Source: Anthopleura xanthogrammica (taxonomy: Eukaryota > Cnidaria > Anthozoa > Actiniaria > Actiniidae). From it: a stretch of DNA of 64,000 nucleotides. The notes under the pieces were generated by a model. It was not told where the DNA came from. It searched no databases and worked only from the letters and a program-made list of their open reading frames with translations. Within the stretch, counting starts at the first letter, position 1. Every line of letters starts with the position of its first letter. This document shows, piece by piece, positions 1 through 12,371 of the stretch. Position numbers and translations under genes: made by a program. The stretch is taken from contig OZ025212.1 in the NCBI GenBank assembly GCA_964019055.1, positions 12,795,391 through 12,859,390 on the forward strand, read 5' to 3'.

Positions 1-3000
1 CCATGACAACCATCTTCACACCACAAAATTAACAACCATTCCGACCAATTATTTTTCTTCAAAACCATGGAGACAAAGCATTAAAAAAAAATGATAATCA
101 TTTCTTAGGACGTCTTTGCTGAGACAGGATCGTTTTGAAAGCTTTCAGACTTCAAGACGTTTATATAGTGGTATCTTCCTCTACTTGCGTCTAAATTTTT
201 ACAGCACTTGAATTCCATTTCACAAGCCTACTCATACTAATAAAGCGAATTTTCAGTGTTGGAACCCAAGACCGTTATGAGTGCGTTGAGTGCGACCATC
301 GTCCAGGTGAGTTGTAAGTGTAGTCTTCAGAGAAGTTTGTCACTGACGTTTCGACAACGGAAATCATATTTTTTTTAGAGTCAACTGCTTCGAGTACTAT
401 TTCTCGACAGCATCTTGAAGTTTCAGAGACATCTCCGACTTTTTTTCGGTATGAGAAGGGAATGTTGTTCACGCTCCTTGTACTCAAGAACAAACGAGTT
501 GGAGGCACCTTAAACGCGCATGTACGCTTAAGGACGTTCGCGGGCATTGCTTTGGAAAATTCAAAGTAAAAAATCGAGTCCCATGCAAGATTTTAAGGTT
601 TCGCCCTGTTGAAGTTCAAAACGTATATGGTTTCTCAATAAATCTTTTAGAAATTATTGCGATCTTGAGGCCACAATACAAATTTGGCGGCTCTCTCCAG
701 GTGATCTGGAATCTAGACGCGCAATGCATTGTTTGTCACAGCGGAAATTTCCAAGTGTTTTTTATTATGTCTTGTCAAAATGAAATATTTTCCACCAACG
801 TACAACGATGAAGTATGCTTTTTCTAAAAGGTATTTGACGAATATTTGCACCGATGAGTTTTATTTTCTTTATTTTCGAGCAAAAGCTGTTATAAATCGA
901 GCCGAAAACCTGGAACTAGGATCGAAACATTGAGCCACGAACAAAATGTTCGCTGATTGGCTACTTTTTTCGGCATGAGCGAACCGAGATCACCTGGCCC
1001 TCCCGATTCGGCGGTTTTTGTGCGCGCACACATCGTGGGCTCAAATTGAACGTTCAATAGTAGGCAGACAGGTTTTTGGGAATCTTTACTATTTTCATGT
1101 TGATAGTTTAATACAGGACCATGCTTGCACGTCATCGAATGCTGAAACACCGAATCTGATGACACTTGCATTGTGTCCAGGGATACCCCAATACTGCTAC
1201 CCGACTGAGGTGAGGAATCTTGCTATGACCAACAAATCTGATATCTCACTTCCAGTTAGATCACTGATAGATAAAAACACGTGACCACTTCTTTCCGTGA
1301 TGCAGAGTAGGACTGGTTACGTCGGCGAAAAAATCTGAGCGTTAATATATTGTAAACTTTTGCGCAATAAATAAATAGATAAATAAATTAAATAAAATTT
1401 GACTATAACTTGAAACTACTGCAGAAAGCAGTCGCTTTCATTGAACTTTTCAATGAAAGGTAGGAAATAAAAATTGTATATTTATACTATGTTGGTCGGA
1501 ATACTATATTTGCTGAATCACAAAACGAAGTTGAAGACCATCGGCCACAACGTAAAGAGTGAGATGTGTCCAATTTTATGAATTCTTAATTAAATTAACG
1601 TTTTTTCGACCAAGTACCAGAACATTGCTTGGGCTGCCTGTGCACGTGAGCTACTAAGTAAACTCACTTCCGTTCACGTCAACTGGGCGGCAAAACTGCC
1701 ATCTTGAAGTGCTGGAATATATCGTCCAGAATGGTGAGTAATTTAGAGTTTTAAGCAGAATTGAATGAAAAGTAATCGAAACAACTTCAGATTCTAGTCT
1801 TGGAAGGTTAAAAATAGCAAAAAAAGTTGTTAAAGAGCTTCAAAACAAGAAGTCCTCGCGAACTCCGCTAAAGCGAGTAAACCCTTTCTCTCCGAGGGAA
1901 AAGTTTTATAATATCAGTATCAGTTTTATTCTACTATAAAACGATTAGTTAATCAGTGGGGACATATTACTACAGAGAAACAAAATTCTGTTGTAGTAGT
2001 CCATTGAAGGCTTTTCTGTCTTGTGTAGATCTTTTAGCTTGTTCTTTATCAACATTTAAAAGTTTCTCAATCTTGATCCAAGGATCTCTTACAAATTTGG
2101 CTGATGGATTTATGAATATGCTAGGAAAATATGGATCGTTTCGAATTAAAACTCAAAAGCTGAATTAAAGCTAGGAGAAAAAGCACCGAACTCAGTTGTA
2201 CGACGTTTAAAAGTACCGGGAAACAGCAAAATCATCTAAATAATCGAACTCTACGCTGAGTACGAGTCACCGAGTATGGTCGTCGTCACTTCAAAATACT
2301 ACTAAGCTTAATTCCAAACGTTTTGAAAAGTTTTTAAACTAAATTCTCAAAATTATCCGAATGCTAATTTCGAATTTTAAGTTATTTAGCTGAAAATTTA
2401 AGATTTTGGTGGAAAAAAGAACGAGAAGTTTGAGCTTTAGTTGATGAAAATATGATAAACTGAACTTACCAATCAAGCCATTTTGCACCTTTGCAGTCCT
2501 GAATGAATGAGTGAAGACATGCCCGCGTGCTCGTTTATATACCAGATTCAGCTGTCAATCAAACCTTTCGACCAATAGAATGTGGGAATGTAACATGGTT
2601 GCTTTTTGATTGTTTATTATTGAGGTCAACCGTTTCTCAAAGTCATTTAAAGGACGATTAATAATTTGTGAAAAATTAACTCTCTATCTGTCTGTCTGTC
2701 TCTGCTTCTTTTTCTCTCTTTCCAGCCTAGGTTAATAAGCCAGTCAGTTCAAAGTTTAAGAATCGTTTTCAGTGCGCATACAATTTTATTCCGAATTTCT
2801 CACCTTCTTTTGTTTAAACCTTTTGTTTAAGGGTAAGGGGTCGAAAGTCTGAAGCTTCCCCGTGCAAACTGTTTAGAATTGAGGGGGGAGGGGGGGTGGC
2901 TATCTACTATTCGGCCAAACTGCCAGCGTGTCTGTCTGCCCGCTTACCTGCCTACTTCATCATTTGCTTATTTTCACTTCCATTTAATTTACCACAATAC

Positions 3001-3200
3001 ATAATCCAATGAGATTCAACCTCATTTCACTACCATAACCCTTTATTAAACTAAATCCTACCGGTAAATACAGTGCAGAAACAGACGTACACAATTCAAT
3101 GTAATTATATAATCCTTTTACAGTTGATCAAAGATTTTGAACTTAATTTTGTAATTTAGCAAATAACATCGAACCATGTCACAAATCAACCAATATAATG
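1..3200. other. gene-poor intergenic DNA
   Basis: Only short, unsupported reading frames occur on either strand and none has a recognisable domain. An ATG directly followed by a good donor (ATG|GTGAGTAA, about 1731-1741) could be the end of a first exon on the + strand, but I found no matching downstream exon. A G-rich tract lies at about 2882-2897. Confidence 0.5.
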
Positions 3201-3214
3201 AAAAATCATCCTAA

Positions 3215-3700
3215 TCCTACATGGCTGCCACTTTTATTCTCTTAGGTAAACCATCTATAGTGAACATCATCAAACATGGCTGCCACTTTTATTCCATTAG
3301 GAATGATTACAAACTCCGGGGGGGGGGGGGGGGGGGGGTACTCCCCATAATTGGCTATACGGGGATGCTCCGCCCGAAAGGGGTACCTTTCTCAGGCCGC
3401 AGGTATAGAAAAGGGGTGGGAATTTGTGAGTTTTGTTTTAGAAAAGGGTCGGGAATTCGCTTAGATATATAAAAGGGGTACCTTTCTGCTGAAATTTGGC
3501 ATATAAAAGGATAAGGGGTCGATAGTCCGGGTGGAGTATCCCTGTATGAAAAGCCCCGAAGCACCCTCCCTCCCCCCGGGTTACAAACCACCTATAGTGA
3601 ACACCATCCAACATGGCTGCCAATTTGTTTTTTGTCTTAGGAATGATTACAAATCGTCTACAGTGAACACCATCCAACATGGTTGTTATGTTTTTGTCAG
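3215..3700. repeat. dispersed repeat cluster around a poly-G tract
   Basis: A short unit containing 'aacatggctgccac/aa' with 'tatagtgaacaccatc' occurs about four times (near 3222, 3262, 3590 and 3660). The copies flank a block that starts with a run of more than 20 G (about 3318-3339) and contains repeated 'aaaaggggt' motifs. The small ORFs here are by-products of the repeat. Confidence 0.6.
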
Positions 3701-3814
3701 CTCTCTTGGAGATACTAGAAAAATACCGATCATCAGTTTATAAAATTTTCCCTTATGATTACTAGTTAATGTATTAGTATCTAACTATATTATGCAGTAT
3801 CTGTACAAATATCT

Positions 3815-5622
3815 TTAGGAACTAGCATCTTCATAGATATCTTCGTCTTCGTTGCGCACAGGTTCGTAAGGAGGCCTTTTATCCTCCGGCAAAACGACGC
3901 CAAATCGATTGATGACTATCTCGAAGCAACAAAAAACAGAATGGAGCCGAAAGAATATGCACAAGGGGAATGCAACATGCGACAGAATCAACCATGATTT
4001 TCTGGTATAGGCACGTATTTCAGGGACCTCTGCTTCATTAATATCTCTTAAGTCGAACGTATCCATGACCCACATGCCAATATTAGCGATACTTAAAAAC
4101 GCCGAACATCTACGCACAACCAGCGCTGAGGAAATTTTTCTATTTGATAGCACGGCGTCTGGGGAGCACCTAGGGACTTGTGAGCACCTTCTCAAAGCTC
4201 TGACAATGAAAAATGCCTGTAGAGTGAACTGGATAAGTGCGCTGGCTAAATCTGCGAAGGTTACCCGGAGGTACATGCAGCTCAGTTGAGTGGCAGGGTT
4301 AGGTGTATAAGTGTTGTTACACGTTGAATAGTCACTGGCGGTTGCAGTGATATCGAAACCTATAATTAGGTAGCAGCCGCCGACCCCAATCATAATCAGT
4401 GCAGTGTCGACGATAGTGTGATGGTTCTGGTCTAACAGTTCATGCTCCCTCAGGTACTTCAATCCAAACAAGCATATAAATGACATCAGCGAAAAAAGTG
4501 TGATTCTTGAACCGAGATAAAAATAGACTGCAACTCTTTGGTCGTCATGGAATTCAATCACCATCACTGTCACGATTAGCAAGATGAAGATCAGCATAAC
4601 AACTCCGAGAACATAGCCACAGATTGCAGATCGCCAAAATGAGATGGGCTTTTTTTCACCTTGGGGTATGCCTTCCCTGCAGCATTTGTCAAAGAAGAAA
4701 TTTTTGAGTCGCGACCAACGTGTGTATTGCAGATGAGGCTCGCTTTCTGAACTTTGTCTGACTTCTGGTCGTGGAAGAGGGTCATTCGGCCTTAGGCGAT
4801 ACCACAAGAGAAAAAGAAGAACCGATGACATCACCGAGTATTCAATGCTAAAAGGATACAAAAAGCGATCAATTCCTTCTCTAATGCCATCAATGGCCTT
4901 GAATGGAGGACAGCTGTTAGTAAACGTTGGGTACCTTGGAACATTTGGTGTGCGGTCTACAGACTCGTCAACTATTATGTAAAACCATGTGCATAGATTG
5001 ACAGCAATGATGTGCATTAGAAAAATCTTTACACAACAAGTATCTAAGAAGGTTTTGCTGGAGAAACGACAAAAGAAGTAGAGTTGAAGGACCAAGAATA
5101 CGAATTTCGTAAAGGAAAAGATAGCTTCACTCCCTAGCTCCCATTGTATTTTATCTCGTAATTTATGCGTGATATTGAGTTTGGAGATGTCACAAGCCTT
5201 GCTGAATGCAAACGGCAAGAATTCCACAGCAGTAATGAAGGAGCTTCCGATGCACAGAAATGTAACCCCAATAATCAGATATCCAGGAATGTGGCCGTCA
5301 TATTGTCGCTGAGCTAAACAGCAGCCAGACTTGTTTCCACAACAAAATGCTCCAATTATCCACAGAATGGAGATCCACATATAGACGATGAGAAACCAGT
5401 AAAGATTTGATTTGGTGATGTGCTCTGCCTTCTTTAATTCAGCTGCGATTGAAAGCGAAATTCCAATTGCAAGGGTACAAATGAAATGGACCAGACTCAG
5501 AGTGGATATTTCGGTTTTGTAAAAAGGAGAAGAGATCAGACTCCATAAGAATGTCCGGCGGAACCTTTCATACCAGGGTTGTGCTGGAGGTACAGCGGTG
5601 TGATATGAAGAGATAGAAGAAC
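3815..5622 (-). CDS. otopetrin-family proton channel, large 3' exon (5' end missing)
   Basis: Otopetrins are multi-pass plasma-membrane proton channels. This exon opens after an AG acceptor at 5623-5624 (two bases complete a split codon), stays open for about 600 codons and ends at TAA 3815-3817. An ATG at 5380 is internal: the frame is open upstream of it and codes another membrane helix (LVHFICTLAIGISLSIAAEL). About ten hydrophobic segments are visible. The C-terminal end carries the family hallmarks: FLSIANIGMWVMDTFDLR, then a Trp and a helix ending in FPLCIFFRLHSVFCCFE, which corresponds to the conserved P-x-x-IFYR-H-x(5)-FE block. LIQFTLQAFFIVRALRR matches the family's 'LQTLFI..GLRR' helix. 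The tail is acidic (EDEDIYEDASS). The first exon or exons were not found. The family call rests on recalled motifs, not an alignment. Confidence 0.78.
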
Positions 5623-7488
5623 CTTATTTTAAAACATTTGACAATCAATAAATAATGATGAAGTAGAGTTGATGTAAAAAGTTACGTGTCAATATGCTTC
5701 GTAATCATCAACATTTTCATTTTCATCAATGAAGGATTTTACGCGCTGTATTAGACATTTAATAGTGTGTTTTAAATAACCTTTTTAAAGTGCCTATACC
5801 ACCTCTGACAATATTCTCAGTATTATTCTACATGATGAGGTTACCCTGCTTGATATTCTGTCGAGCATTCCGGTGAAGTTGCAACACAGACTCAGACCAT
5901 GTCAGCTGATAAAATCACCGGGCTCGTTAATAGTCAGTGGCTATTTTATATCGTGACATGCGTGAAAATTCAAACTGGTTTTAAGGGGTTTAAGACCGCT
6001 TGTGAGTTAATTCAGTATTCGTCCAGAGTTTTGGATGGCTTCGAGCAGATCCGTCCAGAGGTTTCCTTTCCTTCTTCTTAGAAGAGAGAAATAAAGAAAC
6101 CTCTGCCAAGCAGGATAACATGGGGACCAAATATACATATATATATATGGTTTGAATGATGCGTCTTGAAATTATGAAGGTTTATCCTCGTCATATGCTA
6201 ATGACTGTGACGTCAAAATAGTCATCATTTTGAAAATATACAAAACTCCACCGGTACAGATAAATTAAATTTGGAAAGAATCACTTTTTCACCCACGGCT
6301 CTCATAAAAACTATTGCTAACTAGTTTCCGCATAGCAGCCAGTGTTTCCAGTTACAAGGAACAACAAATAAACATAAATGACTATTTTGACGTGACAGCC
6401 ATTAGCATACGACAAGAAAAACCTTTAAGACGAATCTTCAAACTATATAATTTCTTTGGTCACTGAACAGCTCATCTCGTGTAGAATCTATACTAAAAAA
6501 TATTATCAGAGGTGGTATAGGTCATCATGATCATTAGCATAATCATCGTCATCATCATCGTCAACATCATCATCACCGCACCGCCACCACCACCATCACA
6601 AGGCATGTCATCACCATGAAAAGACGACCTCTTTAGACCGTATCTATTTTGCTATTTCAGACCACTTTAGAGAACTTTAGTCGACCCAATATTTTAGAAT
6701 ATCAAGTGGTACGATTTCTTTCCAATTTTTTCTCATTACTCCAAAGTGATGTACCAGCAGCTTTAGATAAAATTAGGAACCGAAAACAGGTAAATTGACT
6801 ATTTTTCATGCACGACGTTACTAAATTATTTTGTTTTTGCAAAATTTCTATGCTTCAAAACTTCAGCTTCAAATTTCTCGAAAAAGCTCTCACAGATTTC
6901 CTTCAAATTTTCTGAACCTTGAGCAAAGTACTCATCCTCCAAGATGTTAAGCGCGATTTAAAAACTTAGGTCAAAAAAAAAATATGGAGAAAATAGGCAG
7001 TCAAGAAAACGCACTACCTCTTCACAGGGGTTTTATATTAATTCTGATTTCATTAAAAACCTACTCATTCGAAAATTTCATCTTTCTCTTAAAGCCTTGT
7101 TAAATCCCCCCCCCCCCCCCCCCAATTGTTTGCGTCTATATGCGTATAACTTCCATTAATGGAGGCACTTTGTGTTCACTCTCCCTCCTTCCCCTAGTAT
7201 ATCATCGACTTACTTGGGGGAGTTTCTGTGATGGCTTCAGGATCATATCGACGCCGTCCCCTCTCCATATGTGATAACTTGAATAACACTGAATATATCT
7301 TTGAAGAGAAGAAGGCAAAAAAGCCACTCAATTCCAGCTGATTCAAAGAGTGTTGAAATGCGAGTAGCAGTGGTCAAGAAACCTGTAGACAAATATCTCG
7401 TGTTTTACAAACAAATCGTACAAGCGAGGCTAAGAGCCTGTTTACAAACAGGTAGGGTAACCCTAGTCCAACCAGGATCAATAGATAA

Positions 7489-7848
7489 CTAAACATCATG
7501 ATATCGATGACATGAGTCTGTTCTAAATATACAAATATAAGAATAAATAGTATAAATTAAAACAAAAATCACTAAAGCTAAATTATATTTAGGTACTAAT
7601 CTATTACTAAATGAATTTTTAAAACGTTCTGTGGAAATCTTTGTTCTAGGGCAAGAGATATTTCTTAGGCTGTAAATATTATTCTTCATTTTTGGAATTA
7701 ACGAAACTAAAGGATGACCTTTGGTATTAATAATTTTATCTAATATTTGCTTATCCGATAAGTGACTGTCTCTTAATAAATCATGAATAGCAAATTTAGT
7801 AGAAATATAATGATGCAAACATCGTCGTCTCGGGACCACAAAACACAC
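7489..7848 (-). pseudogene. possible non-LTR retrotransposon reverse-transcriptase C-terminal remnant
   Basis: A 119-codon frame contains HPLVSLIPKMKNNIYSLR followed by a Thr/Lys/Arg patch and RFKNSFSNRLVPKYNL. This resembles the basic end of cnidarian and fish LINE ORF2 proteins, where 'RF.NSF.NRL..KYNL' is common. There is no catalytic domain, so it would be a 5'-truncated dead copy. The similarity is from memory and weak; an unrelated ORF is possible. Confidence 0.3.
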
Positions 7849-10378
7849 TGTTCCCCTCGGTCTCTGTCAATAAGTGTCAATAATTGTCAAAAGTTTTCAG
7901 GTAGAAAAAAGTGCTTGAACACAGGGTCACCCACAAAAAATCACATCGGTCTGTGATTGGTTAGAAAATTTAACGCCGCTCAGCTGGTAAAAAATGGATA
8001 AAAATTATGGTTTGCCCCTAAAAATGCAGAAAATATGCATGCAGAAAGTAGCGTTAATTTCAGTTCTGGAACCCCCCAGAAACAAAGAAAATGACCCTAC
8101 CACTACTGAGGGTAACCTGCAATGCGTGTACTTGTAAAAGCATTCAAATAAATAAGAGAAAAAATGTAGAAGCAATTAAGGTATACGTAGTCCTATAGGT
8201 TTAACCTTCCTTTCTCCTTGGAAAAGCACAACAGGACAGGAGTCCCGTATAAAGTTCCTCCAACATATAAATAAATGGCGCTAAACCTAAACTACGAACA
8301 GCAGATGGTACGAGATGTTTGGAAAAATTAGTGTCTGTAAAAATGAAGTTTTAAACGTTTTCGTAGAAGAACAGTTTCGGATTGAGAACGGCAAAGCATT
8401 CAATGGAAAGACTGTGCAGTTGAAAAAAGAGCTCAGTGAAAAGCGTTTATATTGTTTTGCAATGGCCGGGCTGAAGAAGATTAGCAGAAGTCAAGCAGAG
8501 ATTTAGAGCGGTTTAGAGGAATTTGTTACAAAGTTTGTCAAGCCCCTACTGACTAATAGTGACTAATACTAATAGTCAACACAAAGGGTTCACTTCATTG
8601 GTGTTCAACACACCAACGCAGTCCCAACGAAAATAGTAGATATTGAATTTCAAGGTAGGCGGCTGACCCCTCTGCACCCCACACCAAGATCCGCTAATGA
8701 AAGTTAACACAGAAGGGAGACAGGATTACAATATGTGACCCGGCGGTTGCGCTCTGATGAGCTGCAAACGGTTGTTTGTCTTAGGAAGACAGAATACGTT
8801 TGAACGCGTATATTATCGCTGAACTAACACGAGGCCCTGTTTCAACATGCTGAAACGTTTTGCTTAAACTTCTTCGAGCTGGCGAGTTTGTTTTTAAGTA
8901 TAAAGCTTACAAAGAATGCCGGGGAAACTGGCTTTAGAACTCGAATAGACTCATCGATATCGTGATGTTTATCCGCAGCTTTTTGCTTCTTTAATCGCGA
9001 GAAGAAAAGCATATTGACGGGGTTCGTCGCACATCTACAAAACATAATTCAAGGACTTTTTAAGGGCTTTTCGAAGTAACATCGACGTAAAATGATGGAA
9101 AGTAGCATAACAAACTTGTCATTCTTGGAACAAAGAATTAAACTGTGAACAAAAATTAGATTACAGATGATCCTAATAAACTAGGTATAATATTCAAGGG
9201 CTACTCCAACACAACTTTTCTATTTTCAAGGGCTTTTAAAGGATTTCGAGGAGTAGCACGAACCATGAATTTAGTCATACTGAACTATTCCCTTCTTATG
9301 TGTTATTCTTTGCCACAGAACAGGAAATAGTGACTGTTGGTTTCCTGTTTTTACCTTCTTTTCCCTCAAAATAACATGACTGAAAATTACACGTTTAACT
9401 AAACAGCTTCCAGTTTCATACAATGAAATGTAGTTTTAGCGAAAGCCGATACGGTCTTATTTCATTCAGTATCGCAATTCTCCTATAAGTTTCATTGGGA
9501 GAGGTATATTTTCTTCCAAAGCCGTCAATATAACCCGTATTGATCCATTACAAAATGAATAAATCTTAAAATGATGTTCAAAATATATCTAGAAACGATT
9601 CACCATTGGTGATGTCTGGTCGGGAGTCATGACAGGCTATAAGAGCCGATACAATGGAAAAAAAACGTTACATAGGATATGTATCTTACCTTTGAAATAG
9701 GCTTTACAGTATAACGTTTAAAGATCGACACTGTAGACCGTTAAAAACGAAAATTTTTGGTGGAAATTTCTGCGCTACTTGAAGAGTTCAGTGTATCCCG
9801 GAAGCAACGCGGTGCAATATTGGATTTCCAAGAAATGCTTGAACAAACATAGTAGTTGGGATTCCTGTTGTGTTTAATTCTTTTGGGGCATTCCAAAGGA
9901 AGTGCACAGCATCAAAGAAATGCCTGGAACAAGACACATTTATTACAGTAGCCTTAAATTGTTACATTCACTTTATGATGACTTTATGTTATAAATAAGC
10001 CCGACATCAAATTTATAAACAATTTTCAAAAATGCAATTCAAAAATGCAATGAAGTAAAGACACGAAAGTGAACTCTCCGCCGGACCAAATCCACTGTTA
10101 ACTCGTCAGTTTTACCTGTTAATTCGCTTGAGCAAGAAATCTTGTTTTTTTCCTTCTAGCAATGCGAGAGAACAGACCTTAACAAGGGATCAAAATACTC
10201 AAGGTAATGATATGTGGCCTGAAATGGGAAACAGATTTGGTGCTATTGACTAGGAAAAGGTTGGGATTTGGTGAGCCACCTCAATGATCCTTTCTATCCA
10301 TTTTAAACTCAATAAAAACATATTCCCTTGTATCTCTTTGCAACCCACATCCTGTTTGCCATGAAATCTTGAAATCTA

Positions 10379-10716
10379 TTAAAGGGGCACTTGGACGAAA
10401 ATCGATGAAAATTGGAAATGACTTGAAACTTGGTTAAACCTATCTAGATGGCTCTAATAGTATGTAAGCAACATATTTTCTTCACAGTTAAAAGTGGTGG
10501 GTAAATTGTTCATTTTTTTCAGTATCAGTGACGTCATTTACTCAACCCTATTGTCCTTTTTGTTTTTAAACCAAAATTTCTCAACTGCAAGTGGCTGCCA
10601 AGCTAAGATTTCCGCAAATCTGTTTTCCTGATCATAATTGAGTACTATCATTCTCAAATATTTGAATTATTCGGACTTTCGAAAATGGGGGCGTTTTCAT
10701 CCAAGTGCCCCTTTAA
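10379..10716. mobile_element. MITE family 1, copy A (TTAA-bounded, terminal inverted repeats)
   Basis: The ends are near-perfect inverted repeats: TTAAAGGGGCACTTGGACGA at the left and the complement of ...TTTTCATCCAAGTGCCCCTTTAA at the right. A second copy of the whole 330-bp unit lies at 44424-44751. The TTAA borders suggest a piggyBac-type non-autonomous element; that assignment is inferred. Confidence 0.75.
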
Positions 10717-11265
10717 CAGCTGTCAATCAATCTATACTCGTACCTAGACCACTCTCTTGGTAATAATCTCTACCTGTTATCTTTAAATCTCTTGTATAAA
10801 TATATCCTTTATATATTTTATCTCCTTTTAACCCACAACCTGTTTATCATCAATGAACTGATTGACAGCTGTCAATCAATCTATGCTTGTACCAAGTCTT
10901 CTTGCATATTTCATACCTACAATGGAAAGCGGACTTGGCTTTGACTTCTTAGCCATCCTTTTATCTATTAAATACCTGATAACATTTTAAAAACGAATTA
11001 AATATCAATATAAGCGGTAAGCGGAAGTAAACATCACGCCAATTTTACTTCCGGTTTTAAAGTTTTTGAAGCAGTCGGTGAAATTTTAAAAAATTAATAA
11101 AAATGTACAGAAAGCTTAAACACTAAGATTCTAAAATTATTTTGACCATGTTCAGGTGCCCCTTTACTAAGCACGTGAAAATGGCGAACAAGAAATAATT
11201 TAATTGGGTTTCCTGAGATTAAAGAGATTAAATAAGAGAAAAAAAAAAACATGAAGTTATTTTCA

Positions 11266-11442
11266 CTAGATCTTGAGTTCAGTAGCAGTATTTGAGCTTG
11301 GTTTTCCTGGCAAGCCTGTACCATCATGCTTTGCAGTGTAAGGTTTTAGGGTGATCACGTGATTCAGCGCCTTTTCTTGTCCTTCAAATTGGAACTGTTT
11401 CTCTTTGTTTAACCCGTCTGCCTTGGACGCAATTCTCTTCAA
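11266..11442 (-). other. mosaic gene: terminal exon, cytoplasmic tail
   Basis: After ttctctcag the exon encodes 58 residues from LKRIASKADGLNKEK to NTATELKI and stops at TAG 11266-11268. The short basic and polar tail has no obvious signalling motif. Confidence 0.8.
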
Positions 11443-12335
11443 CTGAGAGAAAGAAGAAAAAGATGTTAACGACATACCTGTACTATACACGTACAGTAAG
11501 TTTACGACCATTCCGAGTCCCCCCCCCCCCCCCCCCCCCCCCGCGAAGTGTATAGACCCCTTGCAGCACGTCGAAATGCAGCTCACTTTGGAGGACTGAC
11601 AAAAGAATAGTTTCCAATTCTCAGGATATTATAATTCTTTCGTTTTTGTCCTCCAAATTGAGCTGCGTTGATTTCACGTGAAAGGGGTCAATATACACGA
11701 GCCATCAGACGTGTGTTATTAAGAAAAAATCATGTCACAAGTGAGAAGGTATCCCATTGACGAAAAAGCATTGTATCACTATTATATCCTACATTATTGA
11801 ATTAAAAAGACCTAGGCTGCAATGCCTAATGGGAAGAAATGCTGGAATATACAACAGGTTCCCTCCATTCTGATTGGCTGTACAGGATTTTTTTTCAATG
11901 GTGTTGAATTTTAAAATTCAAATTCATAATGCAGATTTGTCTTAGACTCACCAAGAATCGTCGAATAAGCAAAATAGCAACTACAAGAGATACCCCGATG
12001 CAGACACCACCAGCTACCAGTGCTATTGGGAAGCCCATAACCTCGAGAGGTTCTGTTTGGTATTCTTCTTCTTCTTTGATTGTAAAAAGGAAAATACCAT
12101 TGGCTTGAAACGAAACACTGTCATCCAGAACAAGAGTGAAATTCCTGCCTCTGACCTGAATCGTAAACAAGTATTTTAAAAAAGTGATTAAGTAATATTA
12201 TTATTATTATTCATTATTATTATTATTATTAATATTAAGTATTTAACAACAACAATATAATATTAATGATAATAGTAATATTAATAATAATAATAATAAT
12301 ATTGATAATATGATAATGATGATTATGATAATAAC

Positions 12336-12371
<36 letters not shown>

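Larger units (their letters stand above)
5623..11265. other. long intergenic region with transposon remnants
   Basis: No convincing gene was found. The region holds a (CAT/ATC)-rich patch (6524-6605), a poly-C run (about 7107-7122), a retroelement-like ORF fragment (7489-7848) and a TTAA-bounded inverted-repeat element (10379-10716). Short frames at 7301-7492, 8315-8506 and 8842-9045 show no recognisable domain or supporting splice context. Confidence 0.5.

Noticed and set aside
1956..2168. 70-codon plus-strand ORF
   Set aside because: No domain, no splice context, composition like surrounding noncoding DNA.
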